This document shows positions 33,301 through 44,469 of a stretch of 64,000 nt of DNA, in pieces. This stretch comes from Cordyceps javanica (taxonomy: Eukaryota > Ascomycota > Sordariomycetes > Hypocreales > Cordycipitaceae): NCBI GenBank assembly GCA_036850795.1, contig JAAECO010000003.1:3720001-3784000 (forward strand), written 5' to 3'. How positions within the stretch are numbered: position 1 is the stretch's first letter; each line of letters begins with the position of its first letter. Position numbers and translations under genes: made by a program. The notes under the pieces were generated by a model. The model searched no databases. It was not told where the DNA came from and worked only from the letters and a program-made list of their open reading frames with translations.

Positions 33301-36300
33301 AAATCTTTATGATTGATTAGGCATGGCCATCTAAAGAGAACCATATTTGCAATGCTGGGGAGGGGAGGCCGGGGGGGGATCATGAGTCGACAGCCCAGCC
33401 CAGCCCAGCCCAGCCAACTTGCACATATTACACACATACTGGTACACGGAGTACACACACTTTCCTTCCCTCTCTCTGGCCCGCCGTTTCCGCTGTGGCG
33501 AGGGGGAAAAAAATGACTGCTCTCATCACGACCTCTACTGGTACCGGTAAATAGCATTCCCCGCAACCTATATTGCAGTTCGCATCATCTTATTCACTAA
33601 TGTGGCCTGTTTGTCGGGGGCCCATGTAGAATCGCGTCACTTTGCGTAGCAGGCCACACAGGAGAGACCATCTGTGACAAGCTTGGCTTTTGCTTGGACT
33701 TGATTTTTATTACTTGTCCTTTTGGTACCAAATACTTGTTGGGGAAAAAAATGCGAACCTGAAAACAGACAGGAAAGGGAAGTTTAAAAAAGGAAAAAAA
33801 AAATCGTCAACCTTCGCCGCCACCGCGTTTGGCTTGGCGTCATGGGATGGGAGAAGAAGACAAGGACAAAGACCTTGCTTGCTCTTGGCCACATTGCTCG
33901 GCGATGCCTCTCGTCTCCTCAAAGCTTCCACTCCTCCGTCATGGTACATGCACGGCAAGTCATGTCAGATGCACCAAGCAACTACTTACCGGTACTTACT
34001 TGTCTACCTCCCGATCTACTGAGTATTTAAACCAGTAAGTACGCGGATGCCGCCGCCGAATCATGTAGTTTGGGTTGGTGCCTGAGGACGGGATTATTTT
34101 TCCTCCTGGTCCAGTTTCCGTCCTTGGCCAATGCAACTGAGTAAGTACTTACTTAAGTGCCTACCTAGTAGGCTGGCAGGCCAAGCATCCAAGTACCGAT
34201 GCGCCTTTGGTGGGGGAGGGTCGGACCTCGGGGGGCCTGGGCAGAATCACCCAGCGTCACCTAGCGACGACAACAGCCTCTGGAATATTCGCCCCCCCCC
34301 CCCTGTAATTTGCCACAGTTCCCTGCCTGCGACCTCGCTACCCTGTACGAGTCCCTTCAATTAAACCTGCACGCCGACACAACGGCTGCTTCATCTGTCC
34401 TGCTTTGGCGAAAGAAAAAAAAAAGTCATCGAGTTTATTGCATTAGACCGACGTATCAATTTCAGGGGTGTGCTCACAATATTGACCGACTTGCTTCCAA
34501 GTCTCAAGTAGTCTCCAGGTACTTACATGGCAAGCCACACGTTCTCTGGTGCGGCCAACGCCGAGGCACCGTGCCTCTCCACCTAATAATTCTCACGTTG
34601 GACAGCAGAAGCAGTTGACCAAGAATGCCTCCACCCAGAGCTCTGTTAGTAATACCTGATGGTGAGTGGTTGAAAGACAGCATGTGGGCCCAGAGATTGA
34701 CCGCCTTCTGCATTTGGCCAACCTCCTCCGTGATGCTGGAACACTGCGTTTGCGAGATGAAATAAAGTTTCGAGCATGGCCAAGCCAGAACATTTCTGAC
34801 GGCGTCTTGAATATCAAGGACAACGCGTGTTCTTTTCCATGATTGTGGCTTACCACGGGGAGGTGGGCTACGGAGTACACGCATCAAGCTTGTGCGGCGT
34901 CTACACGCTCTACTGAGCCGGCGTAGCCGACTGACTGACACGCTTCTCGCAAACGTATCCTCGCCCCAACAGGTTGCTACGAGATAACGGGCATCGATGA
35001 TATCCCTATAATATAAGCTGCCATCGATGGCCCACGACAGTCATTCTGTCGCCTCCCTTTCATTGGGAATCTCGCCGCGTGGGGTAAGAGGTGCTATTTT
35101 CACTGAGACTGGCAGTGAACTCCCTCGGCATTGCAGCCACAGTCTAAGTAGTCCCGGAGGCTTGGTTGTCACGGCCTACTTACCTATCAGTAAGTTAGTA
35201 GGTAAGCAAGTTACTCATTGCTACCCAGGTAATCTGTAACTACCTACTAAGCTTGCTAGCTACCTGCCTCCCACTTACTCAACGCCGAACGGTCACCAGT
35301 CACCTAGCAATAGGTAGAGGCCAGAACAGGTTGCGTTCTTGTCACATCCGGACAGCCGGAGTCCACCCCCTGCCCGTGGCGAACTGGGCAAACTCCCAGC
35401 AGCACATACATGGCAACAGCCCACAGTCATCCGTGGATGTATCGGGAATGGCGACGGTACACACCCACTTGGGCACAATGTCCAACTTGGCCTCCCCCGG
35501 CTCGAGGCAACCAAGACTATACGTATAGTTGCCTGGCCAAGGGGAAAAAAAGAAACCAAGTCACATGGACGATTAATGGAATCAGCACAAATACTAGTAG
35601 GTTGGTTACTCTTTTTTGAAAGAATGCAAGAAGAAGAAAGACGAAAAATAAAAAGCTAAGCTGCATATAGGCTCGCCGTCTTTGCTAGCAGGCGGAATTC
35701 AGGCCTCTCCCTCATATGTCGCCTTGGTTGCGCCGGCCCAAGCTCGCCGGACCTGTTGCGCACTGCATCATGTTTCTGCTGCCAGCGGCTGTGGTTGGTT
35801 CAAACTATTGACTTTCTTGTCTTTTCTTTCTTTCTCTTCTTTTTTTTTCTAATATGCGACCCGTACTCAACTCTGGGCCCTCTTCATCTGCTGGCAAGAA
35901 ACTTATTCTTACCGCAAGCCAGATCCGTAAGTACTGAGAGGGCACTTGTGTGTTCCTTTTGGAGATTCACCGAACCCCGTTGAAAAGCCAAAAGCAGCCG
36001 GCCGTTTCCTCCCCCGGCCAGCTAAGCACAACAAAGTTTTCTGGCCGGCCATCCGTCTTGGCTGAATAGGATCAACACCCCCCCCCTATGTACTCCCAAG
36101 ATGCTGGACCGAGACACGATACTTGCCAAAAATATCGCCTGTTGCTGCTGTTGCTGCTGATGCTGCTGCTGGGCGGTTGCTCCCTCCCGATGACTCAACG
36201 CAAGTCGGTGGCGCGACTCTCAGGGACGAAAAGGCCAGACTCCCCACTCACGTCCTCCTTCAAAGCCCCCCCCCCCCCAGGCTCCAATAGTTGCAGTTCG

Positions 36301-38704
36301 CTTTTGGTGGTGATGTAGCTGCCCAGACCGCGCCCGCTACTTAACCCCCCAATCCTGGTTGGATTCAGGCTCGCGCCGCCCGGATGACCGCCTGCCTAGG
36401 AGCAATGCCCAGCATATTTTTGAAATCACTTCAGTTAAATAAGAAATTCACGATGACGGGATACCGAATCACCCGCTTCTGCCGTAGGCTCCCATCCAAC
36501 CCGCCCCCCTGGTCATGCACGTCATTCTCACCTCCTCGTGGCCCGTTACGCCACGGGGGGAGGGGAAGGGGGGGCTGAATCATAATGAGGGAGAAGAATC
36601 ATCCGTGTGGCCGGCAAAGGCTTTTTTTTTTCCACTGGTGAACAGGTGGTCACTTGCGCCGAAGAAAAAAAACACACAGCTCTCCATGTAGCTGCAGTGA
36701 GGAAAAACAGATGACCGCCGTTGGCTGTATGATCGGTTTTGGCTCCAATCTGACGGACGGTGATGGTGGTGGTGGCGGCACTTGTCCACTGTACTTACAG
36801 CTTCACTGTAAAACCGCAAGCCTGACGGACGACCTCGAAACCTATACTGCTTGGGTGTGTGCGTGTGTGTGCCACCTTGATATTTATTAGCCCGCAACTT
36901 TAACTCTCTGTACTGGTAAAGCTTTTATTATCGACACCCACCAAACGGCAGGCTACATGGCTTTTACATGCCGTAAGTTGAGCAAACTTTTGGTTAGAAT
37001 ATGGTTTTATTTTCTTTTTGCAAACTTGTAAACATCCCGGCAAAGCCAAGTCTTGCCCAGACCGAAAAAATAAACAAAAACCAAAAAAATAACGCTCAAA
37101 GGGTGAGCCAAGTAAAGAGTGAAATGTGAACAAGTGTCTGATACCTGCGATGCTGCTTCGGCCGAGCTGCAAGAACCGAGCGCGTGCAAAGGACCGGATG
37201 GCATCCAAGATATACCCGCCCGCCCAAAGCCAAGAAAAAAAAAACGCACAAATTGTTGGACAAGCGACTTATATTAGTACTTGCACTGCTCGTGCGTTGA
37301 CCTGGGGGGATGGGGGTTCATGTCCAAATAACGAGCCCCGAATGTTCTCTCGGCCGGCATTCTTACCGGCCCCTTCCTTGTCCAAAGCAACCCCCCCCCC
37401 CCTTCCTACTTATACTGTCATTCCGAGAGCGGATCGGACGAGAATAGGAACTTGAACATGAATAATTGTCGACATTTCAGTAGGAAAGAGAGGTTGGTCC
37501 GATCCTCGGTGGGTTCGAGATGGATGCGGAGCCAAGCGTTGCCGAAAGCAGAGAAATGAAGAAACGCTTGGCTCCTCCGACATCGCCCGCCCTGGCCACG
37601 CCAGGCAGGCAGCAAACCGGGCGAAGAGCTCGCTCATGAGACGTGATCTTGTGAGACGTGCGCTTCGTCCAAGTCAAGAGTCATCGTTTAGGTCTTTTAT
37701 GTGGATTCGTGTTACCTTTTTTTCTTCTTTTCTTCTTTTCGATTCTCTTCTCACGTTCGCTACCATAAGTAAAATGTGGCAAAAGCCAGGTTGGGGGGAG
37801 GGGAAAGGCAACTTTTACTCGCGACGGCAAGCGCGCTTCTTTTCATCCTACCCTGTGCAGCTTGGGCACATTTCAGCTTGGGCACATTTCTGGTTCAACT
37901 GTTGTAAAGTGATTCCGGTATTCACACGATAAACCTGTCTTGGAGCTATACATAGAATACACACTTGGCCCCGGAGGCCCCTGGTCCCCTTCTGGCTAGG
38001 ACCACATAAGACAAGGCGTGAGTGATGTGTTGAGACACCAAGAGCGAGGCAGGCAGGCAGGCAGGCAGACTGACCGGGCACATCAGCCGCCTCACTTTTT
38101 TTTCTCTCTCCTTGTGCAACATTCGGGCTGAATACGTTCCCCTGGCGGCAACTGCTTCATCTTGCAAGGGCTGTATCTGCGCACAATCCCATCGGCATTG
38201 GACAAAGCCTCGACTGATTAGTTGTGTAAAGCCCCTGCTGCCGCTGCTGCTGCTGCTGCTGATGGCTGTCCTTGCCCGCAAGGCTGGCTTTCTTTGCAGC
38301 TTCATCACATCCACCAGCGGACCAGCCGCAAACCAGTGCGTGGGTGCTGCCTAGAAAACATACCGACATGCATGTCCGTGTTGCATGGTAAGCTCACGCC
38401 TGGAACCGGGTGAATGGCAAACAGGTTGGACGAGCCGGGCTGACCACGGTCCCCATCTCATCCATCATCAATCACAGTGGCAACTATGCACCTTGTGCAA
38501 TCAAACGTCACAGTTCAGTCTCATTGTAAATCAAACGTAGCAAATCCTAAACGATACAGCACTGCAAAGTCGCATACAGATTATTCCTTTTTTTTATCAC
38601 CTGTTTCCCAAGTTTCTTTATTCCCAGTAAAGTTCATCGAGACATCTTCTTCACAGCAAAAGCCGTGACATCATGTAACCGTGTCAAAGCCAAGATGACG
38701 TCGT
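30374..38704. other. 8.3-kb gene-poor interval upstream of the cyclin
   Basis: No convincing gene on either strand. The part nearest the cyclin (30.6-32.2 kb) is purine-rich on the plus strand (pyrimidine-rich on the cyclin strand), with GTGCGTGC repeats at 30865-30895 and a TATATAACGG at about 31060, consistent with a long promoter or leader. From 32.2 to 35.3 kb the sequence is littered with GTACTTACTTA / AAGTAAGTA / CCTACCTA motifs (for example around 32280, 32790, 33980, 34143, 35178-35290). C runs of 8-12 bases occur near 34291, 36075, 36270 and 37390. A CTG/TGC run is at 36140-36165 and 38235-38262. The open frames, up to 219 codons, are low-complexity shadows of CT-rich DNA. Confidence 0.55.
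38046..38069. repeat. GGCA tandem repeat
   Basis: About five and a half GGCA units in a row, in the gene-poor interval. Confidence 0.8.
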
Positions 38705-40911
38705 CTAAGAAGCCATGTACGTGCTGGCATCGACACCCTCCTTGGGAAACTCACTATCGTCTTGTTAGCATTCAAGTGCCCGGTCATCGTGCAATGGTAG
38801 TGTAGTAGTGCTTACGGAAGAGCGACCTCGAAGCGCTTCTCGATCTCGCCCAGAACCTTCTGGTCATCTTCACTGCTGATAAAAGAGATGGCGAGACCCT
38901 TGGTACCGAATCGACCGGCACGGCCGACACGGTGAAGGTAGGAGCTGGCATCGGCGGACAGGTCGTAGTTGATGGCCAGGTTGATACGCTCGATATCGAT
39001 ACCACGACCGAAAACGTCGGTGGCGACGCAGATACGCTTCTTGAACTCCTTGAACTCCTTGTATCGGCGAATGCGCTCCTCCTGGCTGACGCCCGAGTGC
39101 ACAGCAATCGACGGGAAGTTGCACTCGCGCAGCAACTTGTCCAGCTCAGTAGCGCGAACAGTGCTCTTGACAAAAATGATAACCTGGTTGAACTGAAGCT
39201 CGTCAAGAAGGTCATTGAGCTTGCGGTTCTTCTCCTTCTCATCAAGCTTGATGTAGTACTGCTGCAGACCGTGCAGCGTAAGCTTGGTATCCTCGTCAAC
39301 GTAGTGCTCAGTAGGATTCTGCATGAATTTTTTGCAGATGGGTTTGACCTCCTCCGACAGAGTGGCCGAGAACATCATAACCTGCTTCTGGTGGGGAGTA
39401 GCGCGGAAGACGTCCTGGACATCGGTACGCATATCTGTGTACTGTTAGTCACCTCTTCACATCCTACATGTTCGGCGTTGGCTTACCAGGCTGGTCAAGC
39501 ATCTTGTCGCACTCGTCAAGAACAAAGATGCGAACGCTGCCCAGGCGGAGAGCCTTGTCACGGACAAGAGCCTTGAGACGACCGGGAGTGCCAACAATTA
39601 TGTGAGGGCAAGTGTCTTTGTTCTTAAGAGTCTCCATGTCGGTCTTGATAGGGGTACCGCCGTAAAAGACACCAGTCTTGATGTCGGGCATGTACTTGCT
39701 GAAACGGTTGTATTCATCGCGAATCTGATAGGCCAGCTCACGAGTGTGGCACATGACCACAACCGATACCTCTCCATTGACAGGCTCGACCTGCTGCAGG
39801 GTGGCGAGAACAAAGACGGCAGTCTTGCCGAGACCTGACTTGGCCTGGCAGATGATATCACCGCCGAGGAGAGCCTGAGGAATGCAGGTTTGTTGGACTG
39901 TCGATCGAGGGATGTTAGAAATTTGTCTTGCTAAGTGGGAACGAAACGAGTGGCGTGTGAGTCAATGATAGGTCCGTCCATCGTCGCAATGCGGTCGCAA
40001 GCATGTAATCGCATGCACAGCCATACAGGCGCAGTCCTGTTGGGCACAGACACCCACAACCTCGTTCGAGGTCTTGTAAGCATGTCTGGCTTTCCATGTA
40101 CTACGCCACGACCGATGTCAATGAGTCATTGTGCATCGATCAAGGGAGCTTGCCTAGCCGTCTTTCACCAACGGTCTGCTTGGCATCTCCTACCAAGAAG
40201 ATTCGCCCACCAGGACTGATTGTGCTTCGCTTGCATCTTTGTCGTATTCAGACAAGGACGGCGAGAGGTATCGCTCGATGCGCTAGCGACTGCTGTTCAA
40301 TAAAGATGACGGCCAACATACTAGACGGTCTCCTCATGAAGTTGCGCGTTCATAGTTCAACGGACCGGGGCCATATTTCAGGTACACCAAGGTCCGGGCG
40401 TCGATCCAAAAGGCTTCGAGGCTCATGCGCAGCCATCCACAGCCTTGCTTTCTTCCAAGCGCGACCGGATGACTCAAGCCATTGTGCGCTGTCCCGAAGA
40501 CGCCAACAATGGCTTAAGTTGCTGTTACGCGCACATTGCGAGATGGACGGACATTTTCCCTTGCTCCGTCTTCACACCCTTGTATCAAGAAGGGAGAAAG
40601 ACGCCAGGTCAAGGAGGAAAGGGGGAGGGATGGAGGGATGGATGCTTTGTTTGTGGGTAATTAGAATGTGTGCGATGATATCAAGACTGACCCTCCGATG
40701 GATGCTCGAAACCGCAGTCTCCGATGGCGCGCAGAAGCTCGGGCTTCAGTAGGAAGTCGCGAAAACCGGTGGAGTGAATGCCAACATAGCTACCCTTCTT
40801 GTCAACGTTGCTGTTGGCGGCGAGCTCGCTCTTCTTGGTGCCGGCGTTGGCGGTCTCGTTGGCGCCGATTTCCTCGTCGGAGTAATCAATGAGATCCTCC
40901 TCGTGAGACAT
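38705..40911 (-). CDS. SUB2: DECD-box ATP-dependent RNA helicase Sub2 (UAP56)
   Basis: Four exons, 40911-40692, 39897-39487, 39434-38816 and 38753-38705, give 432 residues, the usual length. Helicase motifs in order: F-Q motif region GFRDFLLKPELLRAIGDCGFEHPSEVQQ (split by intron 1), Walker A AKSGLGKT, PTRELA equivalent CHTRELAYQ, GTPGR, motif II DECD (Asp-Glu-Cys-Asp, diagnostic of Sub2 rather than DEAD proteins), SAT, FGRGIDIERIN and HRVGRAGRFG. The 49-nt last exon encodes EFPKEGVDASTYMAS. Sub2 works in spliceosome assembly and, within TREX, in mRNA export from the nucleus. Introns 2 and 3 are short (52 and 62 nt), but intron 1 is 794 nt, by far the longest in this window. It is divergent from the Rpr2 gene. 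Confidence 0.98.
39898..40691 (-). other. Unusually long first intron of SUB2
   Basis: The 794-nt intron begins G|GTCAGT and ends GACAG|TC. The other introns in this window are roughly 50-250 nt. I looked for a C/D-box snoRNA (TGATGA and CTGA boxes) and a clear in-frame exon and found neither. It may serve as a regulatory intron. Confidence 0.7.
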
Positions 40912-41573
40912 GATGGGCGATGTTTAGTGGTTGTGTGTGAACGAGTAAGGTCCTCGGTTAATGAATCCAAAGGCAAGGGCGGAAGAGAAATCGACAAGCT
41001 GCGTTCGCGCAAAGGATCGTCGAGTCGCTAAAAAGGCGTGTCGTCCAGCGGCGCGGGAGAGTGGAAAGTAGAGAGAAAAGCCTGCGTTTGGCTTTTGCTG
41101 TTGGTGGCGACACGTGTTGTTGTTGACAGACAGGAGGGTGCAAAGAGCCTGAGTAGTGGAACAATACAGAAACAATGAGACGAGACTAGAAGGATTGGGA
41201 GAGAGAATAAATGTGTCTGGTCTAACGGACAAGCAGCGCGCGATTCCCTGGCGAACTTGTTCTGAAGACGATGGCTGATGGAGGGGAATGGGGGGGGGGG
41301 GAGCCTGTTAAGAGCATGCAAGGGAGCAAGCTTGCCTTGGGCGAGCATGGGCCACCTAGAACCAAGTCACGTGATCAACACGGCACGAGTGCGGCCTAGT
41401 GTTTACACTGTGCAACGGCCCACGGGACGGGTGACCGAAGCGCGCTAGGCTGCGACGGGCAGAGTTTGCGACCGCCCTGTGTACGGTTGGCTAATAATTC
41501 CGCTCTCATTAGGAATCAACATTGCAATCTTGGGCGGGTTACGCAGATCCTGTCTGGATTGCTCGAGGTAGAA
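40912..41573. other. Divergent promoter region between SUB2 and RPR2
   Basis: About 660 bases. The SUB2 side is purine-rich on the plus strand with a G run of 11 near 41291-41302. No gene is seen. Confidence 0.55.
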
Positions 41574-42278
41574 ATGGCCAAGGCCAAGGCGCCACCCGGA
41601 GTCCAAAACAGACACATCTACACCAGAGCGTCCTACCTGTACCAAGCCGCAGCCTTTCTCGCGACGGCTTCCCTACAGCCTCTGAGTCGCAACGCGCCAG
41701 ATGGTGACGGCGCGAAAGGTCTAGCAGGCACCGGGTCTGCAGAAGCCCCAAGTCTGACCCAATCGGCAAGAGACGACGACGATGACGACGACGCCGCCTT
41801 GCCCAGCCAGACGCAGGCGGCACGCACCACCGCGGACCAGCAGCCGCAGAAGCAGCAGAAGTCGCAGGAGCAGCAGGAGCAGCAGCAGGAGCAGCAGCAA
41901 TGCACGGCCCTGCGAAACATGTCCCGGAGCCTCCTCGCCGACATGCGGGCCGTCACGCTCAAGGTGATGATCCGCCAGCGCCCCGAGATGAAGCGCACCG
42001 TCTGCCGGTACTGCGACGCGCTGCTCGTCGAGGGCCGGACCTGCGACGCCGTGGTGGAAAACGCGAGCCGGGGCGGGCGCAAGCCCTGGGCCGACGTCCT
42101 CGCCGTCCGCTGCCGCACGTGCGGCGGCGTGAAGCGCTTCGCCGTGGGCGAGCCTCGGAGGAGGCATCTGCGGAGCAGGAGCCTGCGGGTGGTCGGGGAA
42201 GATGCAGTGGCGGGCGCCACGGCGGCAGCGCAAACGAGCCAGCGCGAAGCCGCGGGCATGAGAGCATCGGAGAGCTGA
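41574..42278 (+). CDS. RPR2: RNase P protein subunit Rpr2/Rpp21
   Basis: A single exon of 234 residues; the start MAKAKAPPGVQNRHIYTRASYLYQ is the typical N-terminus of fungal Rpr2. The first helix (RASYLYQAAAFLA) is followed by an acidic and Gln-rich insert of about 85 residues (DDDDDDD, then QQPQKQQKSQEQQEQQ), and then the second helix LRNMSRSLLADMRAVTLKVMIRQ. The zinc-binding part has CRYC and CRTCGG plus the basic FAVGEPRRRH. The protein is a subunit of nuclear RNase P, which removes the 5' leader of pre-tRNA. The poly-Q/acidic insert between the two helices is longer than in short family members and is probably disordered. Its 3' end converges with HSK3, 174 bases away. Confidence 0.9.
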   Translation: MAKAKAPPGVQNRHIYTRASYLYQAAAFLATASLQPLSRNAPDGDGAKGLAGTGSAEAPSLTQSARDDDDDDDAALPSQTQAARTTADQQPQKQQKSQEQQEQQQEQQQCTALRNMSRSLLADMRAVTLKVMIRQRPEMKRTVCRYCDALLVEGRTCDAVVENASRGGRKPWADVLAVRCRTCGGVKRFAVGEPRRRHLRSRSLRVVGEDAVAGATAAAQTSQREAAGMRASES

Positions 42279-42452
42279 TGAAGGGCTCCCCCTGTCGAAT
42301 GGGACAAGCCCCCCCCTGCCTAGGAATAGGAATGATACCCGGCACACAAGGCCACCATGAATATACATTGTTAAGCGTAAAACTTGCCATCATTATTCAT
42401 TATTCTATACACGGCATCCTTTTTCCTTCTTTTCTTATTTTTCTGCCGTATG

Positions 42453-43076
42453 CTACTTTCCACCACCCTCTTTTACACTTTCTTCGCCTAGCACCCGACT
42501 CGCTGCCATGAATCTATATCGTATCAATAATCTTGCTTCCCGCCTTTTTTTTTCTCTCTCTTTCAATATAATTTTTGCCTGAAACACCCGTCATAATGAC
42601 AAATGAGGGAAAGCAAACAGAAGAAGAAGAAGAAGAAGAAGAAGAAGAAGAAGGAATAAAAGGGCAAAAAAAAAAAAAAACGTTGCACAACTTACAATGC
42701 GCCGTGCCAACTGCCTAGACCCCTCATCGCCTCCGCCTGCACGCTCGTCATGCGCAACAGATTCTCCGTGTCCGAGAGGTTTGCCGAGAGCTGTGCGAGC
42801 TGCGAATGTAAATGGCTCTAAGTCCAGAGACAGAGAGAGAGAGAGAAAGAAGAGAGTTAGCCAGCTCATGCCATCTCGCCCTCTTTACCATGCAAAATAG
42901 ATTCTTCTTTGGGAAAGCGAAAACGAAATCGAAAAAAAAAGAAAAAAAAAAGAAAAAAAAAAAGAACAAACAAACAAACGTACAAGTTGTCTCGACTTCA
43001 TCTGTCCACCTGCGGCTGCAATGGCCATGCTTTGTCGGTTCCCACCACCGCCGCCGCCGATATTTCTTGTCGCCAT
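42453..43076 (-). CDS. HSK3: DASH/Dam1 complex subunit Hsk3
   Basis: A small gene split into three exons, 43076-42984, 42817-42696 and 42513-42453, encoding 91 residues. No single open frame shows it. Exon 1 encodes a Gly-rich start and RQSMAIAAAGGQMKSRQL; exon 2 encodes the helix HLHSQLAQLSANLSDTENLL followed by MTSVQAEAMRGLGSWHGAL; exon 3 gives FMAASRVLGEESVKEGGGK. This helix and the closing MAAS-VLGEE are characteristic of filamentous-fungal Hsk3. The protein is one of the ten subunits of the DASH ring that couples kinetochores to spindle microtubules. Introns are 166 and 182 nt; the second contains a long GAA microsatellite (TTC on the coding strand) and a T run, and the first a long A-rich stretch. 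Phase is consistent at both joins. Confidence 0.9.
42620..42652. repeat. GAA trinucleotide microsatellite in HSK3 intron 2
   Basis: About eleven GAA units in a row (TTC on the gene strand), between the donor at 42695 and the acceptor at 42514. Confidence 0.9.
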
Positions 43077-44469
43077 TTTCAGAGGGAAACCAAGCTCTGT
43101 GATGGTGTGAAGTTGGACATAGATGGGAAAAAAAGTTCCCCTCCGACCTTTTTCTTAAAGCCAGCCGCTGGTAGCAATTGTTTCGAGATACCACGTCACA
43201 GTTGCAAACCCCCCTTGACAAGGACAGGTGACAGGTGACGACAAAATTCAAGAGAGACTGGTCTGGTTTGAAAAAGAATGGCGACAAGGTATTCTTGCCA
43301 AATTCTTTATTTGTAATTCGTTATTTGCAAGAGCTGCTCTCTACAGCACCAGATGCCGCGTCAACGCGTCACAACCTTTCGTAACAGATGGCCACAGCAC
43401 GAGAGCCCACGTGACCCGCACACTTGGTGCGCGTTCGAGCCAGTGACGGACGGATGCTGCAGTCTAAGTAGGTAGCTAGATCGGTACGCACAAATAACTA
43501 CATGCTCGCTACCCATTGTTGCCGATGTATGAAAAGTGATAAGTTCAACTTCGAATTATTCAAATGAGGCACCCTATTATCTGGACGCTCCAATATTCGC
43601 TGTCTTGTGCATTTGTATACCACAAGTTTTGTCAGACCCAACGGACCGCATCGTCCTTGAGATCAAGTATCTCATACCAACTAACATGACCATTTTCCCT
43701 GCCAAATGCCCGTTGCAACACTTTGTTTCAAACGGCACAAGAGGTTGGCATATAACCAGACAGTATTATAAAAAAAAAAACAAACAAGGAAAAGGATCCC
43801 CAGACTCTAATATGTGTGCGTGTGTTGGTGAGTAATGAAACAAGAAAAAAAAATGATGCCTGTCGTAGTTCCTAGAGGTGCGCCGATACCGTGGCATGGA
43901 TGCTGGCCTCGTGAAGGAAGCTTCAAAAGGAGAAGGAGAAGTAGAGAAGAGACACCGAATAACATCATGCCCATCGACACTTTTCCCAATCTATTTTTCG
44001 CGCCGTGCGATATTCTCAAAGTGTAGCGACTGTATACCTGCTCTCCAAGGCCATGGTAGAATAGGTGAGCGGTATAGGCAAGCAAGTGCGGGCCTTCAGG
44101 TTAGCTTGGTCCTTGATGAAATCGGCCGCTCGATGTTTTGAAATTAAAGAACCAAAGTTCTTGCTCGGATGCAATATTATCAAACCGGTTGGGCAGTTGC
44201 TGCCGTTCCTTCTTTCAGCCATATATACAGGACTCGGCAAAGTCCACAGGAAAAACCAGAGGTCGTCTGATGGTTTGGCATTTTTCGCTGTTGCCAAACC
44301 AAACCCAACTCCAACGCTGTGTTATTTTTTCGCAAGTGTAAAAGCAAAGAGGAAATAAAGAAGAATGATCCACGCCTCGTCAGGGCCCAACGTTATCTTC
44401 ACACGCAACTATCGGTCACGTAAACTCTGACATGCTTCCTGCAGCACTTCCATCATCGTCCGATTTTTA
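43077..44469. other. Intergenic region without a recognised gene
   Basis: Upstream of HSK3 and downstream of the mug72-like gene, about 1.4 kb. A 93-codon frame on the minus strand at 44297-44016 has an ordinary composition but no motif I recognise; it is not called. AATAAA-like sequence overlaps the stop of the mug72-like gene at 44470. Confidence 0.5.

Noticed and set aside
34504..34941. 145-codon minus-strand frame
   Set aside because: Composition is mixed, with no family resemblance and no nearby splice-supported extension.
39898..40691. C/D-box snoRNA within SUB2 intron 1
   Set aside because: No correctly oriented TGATGA and CTGA pair with a terminal stem was found by eye.
42748..43287. 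179-codon minus-strand frame overlapping HSK3
   Set aside because: It reads through HSK3 introns (poly-Phe from T tracts) in a different frame from the conserved Hsk3 exons.
44016..44297. 93-codon minus-strand frame between HSK3 and the mug72-like gene
   Set aside because: Ordinary amino-acid composition but no recognised motif, start context or splice support; left uncalled.
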